A stretch of DNA of 64,000 nt from Eremophila alpestris peregrina (Eukaryota > Chordata > Aves > Passeriformes > Alaudidae). Where the stretch lies: contig WMCF01000015.1 of assembly GCA_009792885.1 (NCBI GenBank), positions 11,917,033 to 11,981,032 on the forward strand. The letters are read 5' to 3'. The notes beneath the pieces are model-generated. The model had not been told where the DNA came from, did no database searches, and saw nothing but the letters and a program-made list of their open reading frames with translations. The position numbers and the translations under genes are program-made. Shown piece by piece: positions 12,901 through 25,100 of the stretch; within the stretch, counting starts at the first letter, position 1; each line of letters begins with the position of its first letter.

Positions 12901-15129
12901 CTTTTCTATGGATTCTTTGGCTGCATCTGGCTTAATAAGTGTAAAACTGCCACAGCAGAAAACTGTCTATTTAGTGTAACAGCCTTACCTATAATTTCCA
13001 TGCAGCTGGAGTCATGCTGAGCACACCTTTGGCCTGATCCAGCTCTCATGTTGCAGACATGATTAGGAAGTCAGCATAGCCAGGATTCATGCCTGTGTGA
13101 TCCTTCCTCTTAGCATAATGTTCTTTTTGGATTTCACCTTGAACTTGTACAGAAATTCTGTGAAATGGACCATTGGTGATTACACAAGGAGGTGACTTTT
13201 CTGTACTGCAGGATAAAAAAGACTACAAGTAATGCCTGTGGCCAGGCTTTTGAGCTAGGTTTCAGGGTCAGAGAACTGCTGACATCAGAGTGCCATGGTT
13301 TAATTGTGCCGAGTAAGAGTATGAGGGTGCATACTCAGATACCTGATAGGATCTGAGCAATGGATGAATGAGGATGCATTGCCAATGTGCTTCTTTCATG
13401 TAAAATGACCTTGTGTTTACCAGACCCCACCTGGTCTGCAGCAATCCCCACAAAGCTATGGCAGCCTAGTCCGGAGCTCCAGCAACCCAAACAGATCCCT
13501 CTGCAGTCCATAAAAGAGGTTTGGATATCAGGTGGAAAAGAATGTTAAGGTATTGCTTTGATGAAAGACCTCCATAGTGAACACCAGAGCATGTAAAAGC
13601 ACACCTACTTCTGTCTGAGGCTACACTGAAACACTCTGAAAAATTAATCCTTACCAGTTAAACAGACAAAGAAGATTTGCTCAATTGCATCAAACCACTA
13701 AGTCGATATTCTTATACTCTTCTTGTTATGCTCTTACCATTTTCGTTACTTTTTTTTTTCTAATTCTTATTCAGATCTAAAATGCCCTGATTCTCTTTAC
13801 TCTTATTCACTTTGGCATTTTGGATTCACTTTGGATTTAAGTTCGGGCAAAGTGACTGACAGTACTTTAAGCCTAAATAAAGATAAAAATAAATACCTCT
13901 AAAATGATTTGACTAATCGACCTGTAATGGTAATTTGGACAAGTTTTCAAAGCTGTCTCACTGTAGAAAAATAGAAAAAAATTAAGATTTGTGCTAGATT
14001 GAGGGAAAATGGTAATAATAATGGATGTTTGCATTTCTAAGTGGAATTTTGCAAGGATAGGGTGTGAAAGATCTCTAAAAAGTATTTTTCCAAGGGTGAG
14101 GAAAGTCAAAATGACAAAAGGGTAAGGTACAAGCCTAAAATAGGCATTTGGAAAATTGTGTAACAAGGGAAGAACACAAATATCATTGTTGCCTTTGATA
14201 TGTGATATTACTAGTATACCAAGGAAAAATGGACATTGTCTGTACATGTACTTAAAAAGGTTATTCTTTGTTTCCAAAACTCCCAGGAAGAGTGAGAATA
14301 AAAACCAGAAGGAGCTGAAAATAGTAAAATTGGTGGCAGTCATCGGACAACCAATACAAGGGGTGCGCGTGTTTTTTAAAAGGGAAAAGTAAAAGGGAAG
14401 CACAACATTGAATTTTACTTGAACATTAATTACAGGTATAACTATCAAGTCTCTCTCTCATAAAAATTAATTATGAAGAGGCAGAGTTGAGTCAATTGAA
14501 TCACAAGCAAAAGATAAAATTCCGGATGAAAAAGAGACAGCCAAGGATCTCCCTTTAATTGATTTGGAAAAAAATGTGCCTTCTTTTTTTCTTTTCTGTC
14601 TTACTGTAATGGCCTAAGAAATAACTGAAAATTACATCACATTTCTGCAGCATTTCCACATTTCTGTAGGATGCTGTTTCTACTGTCTGAATTTTAGATG
14701 CTAAAGCTCATATACTCTTTTTGGTTGAAAATTGATTAGAGAATGGTATCTTTTAAATAAAATGTTTGCAATGAATGGAACATATTCAAGTAGACTAGGC
14801 ATTATGCAAACCAGCAGAAGAAAAAGGCTGGTGACATTTGAATTGTCTATGATAATGTTTTTTAGATTGAAGACAAGTGACAGGTATAGAAAAGCATGTA
14901 ATCTCGGATAACTTGTCAACTGGAGTGAAGTCACAAACTGTAAAGTGAAAAAAAAAATAAGGTAGAGTAAAAGTTGATGGTATTCAGAGAGAGAATAGCA
15001 AAGAAGAACTTCAGTAAATAAAATCAGGGCACATAAAAACTAGTAGCCAGACCAAAACCAAGTATTTACTTGATTCTACACTTTTTTTTTAAAGTTTAAA
15101 AGACAAGAACTCCAGTAGCTGTTTCTAAG

Positions 15130-16770
15130 AGAGGGATGCGATGTAAAAGATATGTCACAAAGGTAATAGAAAGAAAATAGCCAGTGTCACCCAGCATAAT
15201 TATAATTCTAAGATACAGACTATATAGGAATGATGAAGTACATTGCACTTACAACAACTAGTCAAAGAGCTCAGGAGAGAATACTCCATGCTTACTCGAT
15301 TTACTTTTTAGCATTCTACAGGCCAGGTGGAAGAAGTAACTAAGTTACACTCTAATGCTGGCCACTCAGCTCTCAAATGTAATGTCTTCAGAAAAGAGAA
15401 AAAAAAAAAAAAAAAAAAAAAAGGCTACAATATCATTCATCTTAAAAAAAAAAAAAAAGAAAAAAGGAACTACCTGAACATGACAAAGCTTTTTGAAAGG
15501 AAATTGAAGAGGACAACTAAAAGACTAAATCCTTGCAGATAGTATGACAGACTGCCTAAAGATACTATATTAGGAGTTCAGAGAAACTGTATACCACTTA
15601 TCAAAAACACTTTTAAAGGACAAAAAAATAGCCAGCATAGTGAAACAGCAGACAAAAGAAGGCCATTAAGAGTAAAAAGATACTCTTTAAAAAATGTCAA
15701 AATTGTGAGCAAATTAGGATGAGAAAAATGCATGAAGTCCAACACATAAAATGTTAAAACATTGTAGGGAAGTATGAAAAGGGTTTTGAAGACTATTTGT
15801 TCATGACACAGAAATTAATGAGAATTTTTATCAAAAAAAAATCAGGAAAAAATAAAACTCTGCCAGAAGATTGGTGAGGCTAATTGCATATACAGAGTGC
15901 TGAAAGAAGATAAGGTCACAAGTACTCACACCTAAAAAAAATAAAAGTATATATAAATGTAAAGTTTTGAAAAGAACAAACCCATTGTGATTCCTATAAT
16001 GTAGATATTTTGGGAATAGAAATGAGTCATTTGAACTGCTTGGAACAAAAGGATTAATAGGGTAAAATGACTACTAACAAATGAGCAGACCATATGGAAT
16101 CCAAATATGAAATTGGAGAATTGTAACACTATCACTTAAATTAGCTTTGGTACCAAACAAAAAGGAGTAGTAAAATCTGAGACTGTGAAGAGCTTCAGAT
16201 AGGTGTAATGTAATTAAATTACTACAGTAAAATGGCAGATGAGATTCAGTGTCAACAAATGCAGGTAAATACGCACGATGGAATAGAGTAAAAACTCTCA
16301 ATATACAAGTAAGGGACTCTAAAACGGATCTCTGAATTAGTCTGGACAGTTAAATGAAGATGTCAGCTCATAATTCATCAAGACAGCAGTTAGAATAAGA
16401 AGGTATTTTGGAAAAGAATAGAGATTAAACCACAAAACATTACTCTTTTAATCCATAGCTGCTGTGTCTAGACTTCTGTATTCAGATCTGCTCATGCCAT
16501 GTTCAAAAGAATATAATAGAACTGAAAAGACAAAAAAGAGCGGCAAAGATGATCAAAGTTATGAAAAGGCTTTCATAAGAGAAGAGATTAAATAGACTAA
16601 GATTTTTCAGCTTGAAGAAGACACAACAAAGGGAAAATATGAAAAGATTTTTGAATTGTGATTGTCACAGAGAAGACTAATAGGAAACAATTATTTACTC
16701 TTTCTCCTAAAGCAAGAACTCGGCACTGCCAGTGAAATTATCAGTTAGCAGGTTTCAATTAAAAGCAGTG
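15130..16770 (+). mobile_element. Old, long CR1-type LINE copy (about 1.6 kb)
   Basis: Segments resembling the ORF2 3' part and 3' end of an older amniote CR1 occur in order: GAGAAACTGTATACCACTTA near 15580, AAATGGCAGATGAGATTCA near 16232, GGCAAAGATGATCAAAG near 16540, and GAGATTAAATAGACTAAGA near 16585 with a following TTTTCAGCTTGAAGA. Divergence is clearly higher than in the 2.2-kb and 4.5-kb copies and no long frame survives. The poly-A runs at 15399-15422 and 15444-15458 interrupt it. The 5' limit is approximate. Confidence 0.8.
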
Positions 16771-19700
16771 TGTTTGTACACACACCAGAGTTGTAGAGAT
16801 TGTTCTGCAGGACAAGCTAAGGGTCCATAACATGTTACACCAAGTCACAGAACAAAAATCCTCACAGGTTTGATGAAAAATGCCTTTTTTTTATTTTCGT
16901 GCATTCTTTTCTTTATACCCTTAATTACACAGGGCCGTAATTGTCCTGAAGTCTTTGTGCAAATGCTGGATTAGCAGGAAATTCCACAAGGTGACTCAGA
17001 TGTGGTATTTGGGTGGATGATTGAATTACCTTCAGCTGCTGTAAGTGAAGGGCGTACACAGAGTACAGTTGCCCTAGACTGCACAATGAGTCAGAGTCTG
17101 TTACTCCACGTGTAACTTCCACATCTCAACCCTTTGTAGACAGGACTGTTTTCATATGCTTTTAAGCCCCTACAGATTAATATCTTATGTACTAAAGAAA
17201 ATGTTTAAATCAGTGTGGTAGTTGCTGAATCAGTGCTTGCACTGCACCTTCCCAGCAATTTTTATTACTCTTGCTTTCATATCCATTATTCTGAATGTCA
17301 GGGAGCTATTTTTAAGTACTAGCTTAGTTCAGTTTAATAAAAGATATTAAATTATCTGTACCAAAAAATTAAAAGAATTCCTTATTAAGAATTCAGTTTC
17401 ATAAAATCAGATGCATATGTAGCTACCAGCATGACTGCTTCAGACAAGCTACATTTTACAGTCTACACTGGAATGGTGAGATAGAAAAAGAAAGATGAGA
17501 CCTGAATTTTGAGAAGTCACAGAAAGGATGCAGTCAAATATTTCATATGTCCAATAGAAAATTTACCTACCTTTTAAAGAATTTTATATGCCCAATATTA
17601 CTAAGGTACTGCCTTAAGCTTAAAGTCCATCGATTCCAAAATCTCTTCTATTTTTTCCAGAAACAGAATAATCATAATATTGAATTATTATCCTTCTCAG
17701 AGTGAGATTTTCTGATGCTAGTAAATAAAAAATTTAGTTAACTTTCAAAAAACTGAGTGATCTAAAGCCCAGATCAGAAAGAATATTAAGGGATTAAATT
17801 GGCCCATATTAGCTCTATTGATACATGGCAAGGTATAGAGATATCAAAAGCTGTGTAAAGATGTAAATTGAATAAATTTTACACTATTTTAAGTATATAA
17901 ACACTTCTGCTTTCCTGTTCTGCAAAATAGATAAAATTAGAATATTTTGTGAACTACAAATTTAGCTGTAAATAGCAAAGCACAAATTTATATATACATT
18001 ATATATAAAGTACATTTCTCATAATTTCTGAAATAGCAACCTCTAGTAATTTAAAACTGTTTAATTAATATTTTCACAGGAAATCACTATTTTTTTATTT
18101 TTAAAATAAGAGGGGGATTTGTTCATTTTATAAATTACTTCTCTATTTTCTCATCCTTTGTAAAAATAGTTAAATATTGAAGAAATCAACCAAACAAAGA
18201 GTTTGTTGTGGGTAAAAACAATAGTAAACTGAACCATCAGAAGAAAGTGCAAAGGGACTACCTTGAGAGAGAGAAAAATAATCCAGATAGGATGGTTACT
18301 TTGCTACTTGTTTTTATGCTAACAAAGCTGAAAGAGCAAACACAAAAGCAGAAGACAGCCATAAGTATTTGAGTGATGTACAATACAGAAGATTTACTTT
18401 CAGAGATAGTTCTGAGAGGCACTTATGTAGTTAAAGAGTTGTTATTAGGGTTATTCTGCACATGAGAAGGTGTGTAACATATTCCTGACAACAGTTTTCA
18501 ATTTGCCAAAAATGCAGTTCAGTCTTTCTCTGTGTGAGCCTTACAAGAAAGCAGACTATGTTCTCTATCAATTACACTGATGCTGAATAGCAACTCGTGA
18601 GACCAGATCTATATTGTGAAGTATTTCTGGCAAAGATATGCCATCCAGAGTGTGAAAAAATATAACAACCCCGTTTCTCACAGCTTTTTGGCAGAAAACT
18701 CTGACATTCATGTAGTTATATGAATATATATTTAGTTTAGATTGTCTGTTTCAGGGACACAGTGCAGAAAGGTTGGAAGGACACCTCTTTGTGCCAGCAT
18801 GTGCAACAGCTCCAGCATCTGGCTCTGGTGATGGAGCTGAGAGGAGAGTGGCAGGTGCGCTCATGCAGATAAACCTCACCTTGCCATCGTAGTGGCACAC
18901 CCTAGGGCGGGTGTGATAAAACGGGATAAACTTGAAGCATCTTAAACAAATGTTTACTTAGATTTAATGGGATTGCTACTGTATGTTTATTAAATGCCAG
19001 TTGATTCTTCAATGTATTTGCTAGGGATTAACAGCTATTCCAGAATCCATTGCTATTTAATGAACATACAAGAACTGTCTTAGATGTTATAAGAAGCCAG
19101 GCTTAACAAGTTCGTGAATTACTTCCATTCACCACATGATAAAAATTTACTGAAGATTAACACTATGTAAGGTACAGATATTTTACACAGAGATTAATCC
19201 CTAAATTAATATGTTTATTCAGCCCTTGATAGTTAATTAACTTAAATTAAAGTAGTTCTAGCAGTCAGATAAGTAGGTTAATTTATTTTGATTTTAAGAA
19301 GTCCATATAATCCAAGACCATGCCTTTCTTTTCTTGTGAGTCATTTCAGTAAAGCATTTCAGCACAAAGGGCTTTTTAGAAGGTTGACCTCAGATTCTAA
19401 TTTTGAACCTCCAACACACTATTCTCCATTGCTCCTGGCACTACCAATTTGGCCATAGGAATCTAAACCAAAAGCCAAGTAGGTAAATGTTTAGGCAAAG
19501 CATAAAAAATAATGCACCTTCCTTACACAGTTGCCCAATTTTGTGAGTGAAAAAACAGTTCCCATGTGCAAATATGTGGAAGAGGGAACAAAAGCCATGC
19601 AAACAGAAATCATATTTCTGCCATGAAAGAGAGATTCAACACCTCTACAGCATGACAGATGAAATGGGAAAGATTTGCTAAATAAATTCATGATGATATC

Positions 19701-21573
19701 TCCAGAATAAACTTGGGCTGGAACAATTAACACCTATATAACAGAAATAAGAGATGCAGAAGCCCAAAACTGGTAATAAACCATAGTCATTTTTCAAAAA
19801 GCTTGTTCTCTCAAAACCTGAAAAGAAATCCTTCTTTCATAGGTTTAGATATATATACAGTTATTTATATCAGTTAGTCATCTTTTACTGACTATAAAGA
19901 GGATGTGATTCATCTTAAACAGATCTTAAACAGATCAAAAGAATCATATTCTAGAAGTACCCCACTATCCTCAGTAATTCTAGAGAGTTCTAATTAACTA
20001 ATTAACTATAAAGAATTAGGGCAACTAGCTCAGATGTAGGTGAGATAGTAGGTGAAATGATTGGGAGAATACTCTTAAGAACCTGTGGCTGTTCTTTCCT
20101 TCTACTCAGTTGAAAATGTGGAGGTTTGGGAAGCTTTATTTTCCTTCTTTTTTTAACTAACAAACCTTCAGGTCTTTCTAGCTTGTTGTATTTATAGAGG
20201 ACTAAATAGCTAGAAGAAAACCCACACCTTAGTTTCTAATCCATTTTGGAAATGTAATATTCAGTCTAAATGAAGATATCATTAACTAGAATATCCAGGA
20301 TTTCATTATGATTTTGAAAAGTACTTTTAGCTGTCTTAAACTTATCATTTTCTAATTTTTTTCCTATTTTTCAGAGTATTATGCTCACACATACAAAGGA
20401 AAAATATCATCTAAGTTTTGTGAAAACTTTTTCTTTAATAATACAAGGGTTTATGTAAAAAAATCATATTACCTGACATTGGATTAAAAATACAAATTTA
20501 TATTATGTACATTTATAATAAAACAAAACAAAAAAATAGCATACTCTTTTGATTCAATATTAGCAATGTGGTATAGGTCTGCTGACCTTGGTGAATTTCT
20601 GCAAAAAAGCAAGCACCTGTCTGATATGAAATATTTCCATTTCAAAAATATTTAAATGCTGCTTGTCTCTAGGAAAATTACAAATTTTTATCACTTTTGG
20701 CAGAGAATTAAATTTAACAAAAGAACACTACCTCTAATAGTTTCTTACTTCCTAGAATATCTAAATGTGTTTTGATTGCTTGATTGGTTTACTTTTCTCC
20801 TCCATGTTAAATGCTATGTTCCCACACCCTTAACTTCCAAGTAAATATTTCTTTGCTGTTTCTTCCTTTACCTCTCATTCTGTCTTTCCAGACTTCTGCA
20901 TATCAGAATAAGATGTTTAATAAATTTACAATAAATCTGAGCTTCTACTGACATCTGAATCTATGTCTTTAAAGAATTTAAAGTAATCTTTAGGTTCTAA
21001 GTAGGAATGAAGTTCTCAGGCTTTAAATACTAGCTTATTGTGAGGCTTTAAAAACTGGCTTATTTTGCCTTTTTCTATCACAGTTACACATCTTCTGAAA
21101 ACACTGTAAAATAATGAATTAGTGATTGGGGTAATATTTCTCAGTAACAAAAGGAAGGTGAGTTCACACTAATCAGTAACTGTCTAGCCCGTGTTTGGTA
21201 GGCTCTCTTCTTGTGCCAAAATTTTAGCAAATTATTTCTGCTATTCTCCATATAATAAGAAAAAAAAAGTAAATGCACAGAAAATAAACCATATAAAATT
21301 AAAAAGAAATAAACGAAAATATGCATTAATGATAAAGAATAAGCAGACTCTAAATGTAACAAATATATATGTATTGTTGATGCTTTTGTATAAAAAGGTA
21401 TCAACAGGAAAAATTCACAATTTTATATGTCAAAGGCTTAAACACCTTGTGGGATTTTATTTTCACAATCAATATAATGAGGAAAGAAAATTGTGAGAGC
21501 AGTTTTATTTTGGAAGTCCAAACTACTTGACTTATTTGTTTATTGCAAACATGAATGCCAAAAGAATTCTTTT

Positions 21574-21755
21574 ATTGTTTTGTCTTGTTTGGGCTTTTTT
21601 TTTTTTTTCATAATTGGATTTTTTCCTGGTTTTTGATTTGTTTGTTTGTTTGGGTTTTTTTGGTTGTTGGTTGGGTTTTTTGTTTGTTTGCTTGTTTTGT
21701 TTTTTGAATTTAAGTTTTTGTTTGTTTGGGGTTTTTTTTGGGTGTGCATTTATTT
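21574..21755. repeat. T/G-rich low-complexity tract, (TTTG)n-like
   Basis: Long interrupted runs of TTTG and T with GGTT insertions on the plus strand. The minus-strand frame across it gives a Lys/Asn/Gln-rich peptide that is an artefact of the repeat. Confidence 0.9.
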
Positions 21756-22090
21756 TTTAAAATAATTTTTATGATCCAGTTCAGCAATGTGCCCTGGTTA
21801 TTTACTTATTCTGGCACTCCTGAGAAGCAAAAAAAGCAGCCACAGAACACTGGCAAATCAAGCTGAGTTTAAAGCTTTCCTAACAGCAGTAGCTTCAGTA
21901 TTCAATGTAGCCTTTCTTCTCCATCCTGCTCTACTCCATGTACTTCCCCTCAAAAAAGAAGTAATTTATGTGAACTTTTTTTACAACAACAAAATACCAT
22001 AAGGATAAGGGACAGAATCCTTGCTTCAAGTCAAATTAGCAATGTTGAAAAGAAATGTCACTTGTTAAAACATATCAGAGACAAGAAATG

Positions 22091-22146
22091 CAGGAATATT
22101 CCATAAAGTGTAGGAATACTCCACAGAGTGTAGGAATATTCATATT
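22091..22146. repeat. 20-bp tandem repeat, about 2.5 units
   Basis: AGGAATATT, AGGAATACT and AGGAATATT start at 22092, 22112 and 22132, with GTGTAGGAATA joins and TCCA(T/C)A(A/G)AG spacers between them. A minisatellite-like duplication; no function suggested. Confidence 0.85.
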
Positions 22147-25100
22147 CAGATATTCAGAATACTCACACACAGATTCAATATACACTTCCCAGGGCCATGA
22201 AGATTACAGATGTGCTGCAAAAGTCTCTCCACAGGGTCAGAACTGGCACAGTTCTGTTTCTGGAGTTTTTTTATGTTTGCTTTGGACCTTGAAAGGTTGT
22301 TTGGGCTCTGTAGTTGCCTAGAGATCTTGTCAATGCACAACTTAAACTGCACTTTTTATATAAGAACTGTATTCATTTGCTCAAATAAAAATTGGGTCAG
22401 ATAGGGCTATACATTGTTAAATAGTTATTTAAAAACTTTATTTGTAAAGTATCACCTTTCAATTATATACGCTATTTTAATCTGACAGCTTTTGCCTCAA
22501 AATTATTATTCTTTCCAAAACAACTTTTATAGTGAAAATTGAGTGTTTTGTGTAAACAGATTTGTGAACTGTTCTCGTAGTTGCAGTTTTAAAACAAGCA
22601 AGCATAAAATAATACAAAACATTACATTTACTGTAATGACAAGGTACAGACTGGTATAGGTTACAGAAGTAAGCTTTCAGGGATATCAGTTAATGATGTC
22701 TTGTTTTTGTATTTATGAGTATGTATGTGGCCATATATAGACATGTACACTACATATACATGTACAATATTAATTACATTTGCATGATAATAAGAATAAT
22801 ATCTAATAAAAAACTCTTCGTTTTTGATATGTAATTACATGAACATCCCCACAAATTTATATTGAACAGTTTATGTATTTAAAAAATGGAATTTTAAAAT
22901 TTTTAAATTTAAAAAATGCCTATATTTGTACTAAATAAAGGGGTATTATCTGTGCCATGGTGTGACTTGGTTCTACTGGGCATATGCTCTTCTCCATTTC
23001 ATGCTGCAGAGGGGAGCAGATGGATTTAAATATAGCTTGGCACACAGCACAGGGGCAGCCATGGAGCACTATTTTTTTAGTACCACACAGGCATTACCAG
23101 CTCTATATACATTAGAGATGAAACACAAAAAAGGGCATGTCACCTTCAGGAAAGGGTAGTAGTCAGGGAACATCTGTTATACATGCAGTGTTCCCTGTAG
23201 AAAGAACTGAAACATGATGAAATATGCATCAAAAGTTCCCTATGCACTGAGGTACATTAAGTCCCTTTCAACCCATATGAAGCCCACTTGGGGAAGGGAG
23301 GTTATTTGAGTGCAGCAGCTGGAATAGGAGAAAGCAGCAGCAGGGAATAGAAACCAGCTGTTCTGCCATTCTGGAGATCAGACTGGGCAGTAGGTGCACA
23401 GAGGCTGATACATGGCACCGTGTATCACTGAAGTACAGAGACTAGACAGAGTTTCACTAAGTTCCATTAATTAATGGTTCTGCAGCTCTGTCTCTGAGCC
23501 AGGACCATGTTAAATGATGCATATTATTGTTGGGAGGCACTACCTAATTCCCCTTTCCCTGCAATTCTCTACCACGATGAATTCTTCAAGATGAAGAAGA
23601 TGTTCACAAAGAGGCTGAGTAACAGATCAGAGCAAATATTCTCTTTCAATATGTTTTACTCAGGATTAGACAGTGCAATACATCCCCATATTTAAATTTG
23701 GCACCATAAAAAGCAGGACTAGAGTGGATCCTCTGGCCCTGGATAATTTAAAATAAATCTATAAATGTGTCTTTAACCTGTTTTAAAAAACTCTGGGAAG
23801 GGGTGTACTTTAACTTACAGGGGTAGCCTGCTTCAGTGTCTACACATCTTTATAGTAAAGTTCTCTCTTGAATATAACTTAAATAGTTCTCCCAGAAAAT
23901 TAAACAAAAAGAAAAGAAAAGGTAAGCCCATCTTATTTATAACAACTTTATATACACAAAGACTTTTATTATGCTTCACCCCAGTCCTTGTTCATTTAAA
24001 CACACACAGATTATAAACACTTTTTTCAAACTTCACCTACAGGCAATGTTTCACAAACCCCTATTTTTCTACTGTTATTATACCTCTTTTTTGATTTTGA
24101 ATTCTTCCAGATCTACCTCTGAAATATGCCCACAAACTGCATACTATCATGTATCTATCACTAATTACAGCGTGCTGAAACTCTGGTCCAAATTAAACTA
24201 AACCATGTTTCTCCCTCTGGAAACTATGACATAGGAGAAAAATAGTATGTAAACAGAAAAAGAGCTATGAACAGAATAGTCTCTTTAGTGTGCACAGATA
24301 TTAGGGGATACTCTTTCTTCCAGAAGAACAAAATAGAATTGATAGTACTCGAGCTAAAGCATTGCTGAATGGAATAATTAACTCCTGTCTCTTATTTAAG
24401 ACACTTCTCTTTTGTCTTCCCCAGCTGGACATAGAACTATCGATAAATACAATCATTCAAATTTCCAACAAATATGTATCAGCTTTATGGTAACTCTATC
24501 TGCAGAACATTGCTTCTTTTTGGTAAAAAGAATGTATCTGCAATATGCAATGGGATTTTATTAAATCTTCTCCACTATTGTTGTTTATCATATCAGTATT
24601 TTCTGCTGACTTAATAAGAGGAGATACAAAAATTATAAAATGATCATTTAAAATGAGGAAGAGAGAAGATGTTTATTTTGTCTTCTCTATATAAATGAAT
24701 AAACACACATACCCTCATATGTATGGTTTTTTTAAACTCTCATTCTGTGTAAGCCTAATTAAAAGAAACCTCTAAGTACACCATTCAAGGATGTTTCAGA
24801 CACAGACCAAGAGTCAGGAATAGACTCTCTAGTCCTGTTACAATAGTTTCCTTGATATTAAGTATTCATCCAATATATGAATATATGCCCTAAAATATTC
24901 ATTAACTAAAGTAAGCACAAGTAGAGAACATCCATTTATCACCCAGCAAAATGCATAAATCCTGATACTATGAAAACTCTCTATTTTCTGATTTCCTTGT
25001 TTCAAAAGTTGTTGATCTTTCTATGCCCCCACTTTTCTTTCAATTTATAAAAAGAATCTGAAAAGAAGAAATGTTAGCTGAAGATAATGATTTTGACATA

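Noticed and set aside
13873..14448. 191-codon minus-strand frame in intron 3
   Set aside because: Starts with TTG, not ATG. Composition is Phe/Leu/Ile-rich as expected from A-rich DNA read antisense. No family resemblance and no splice context.
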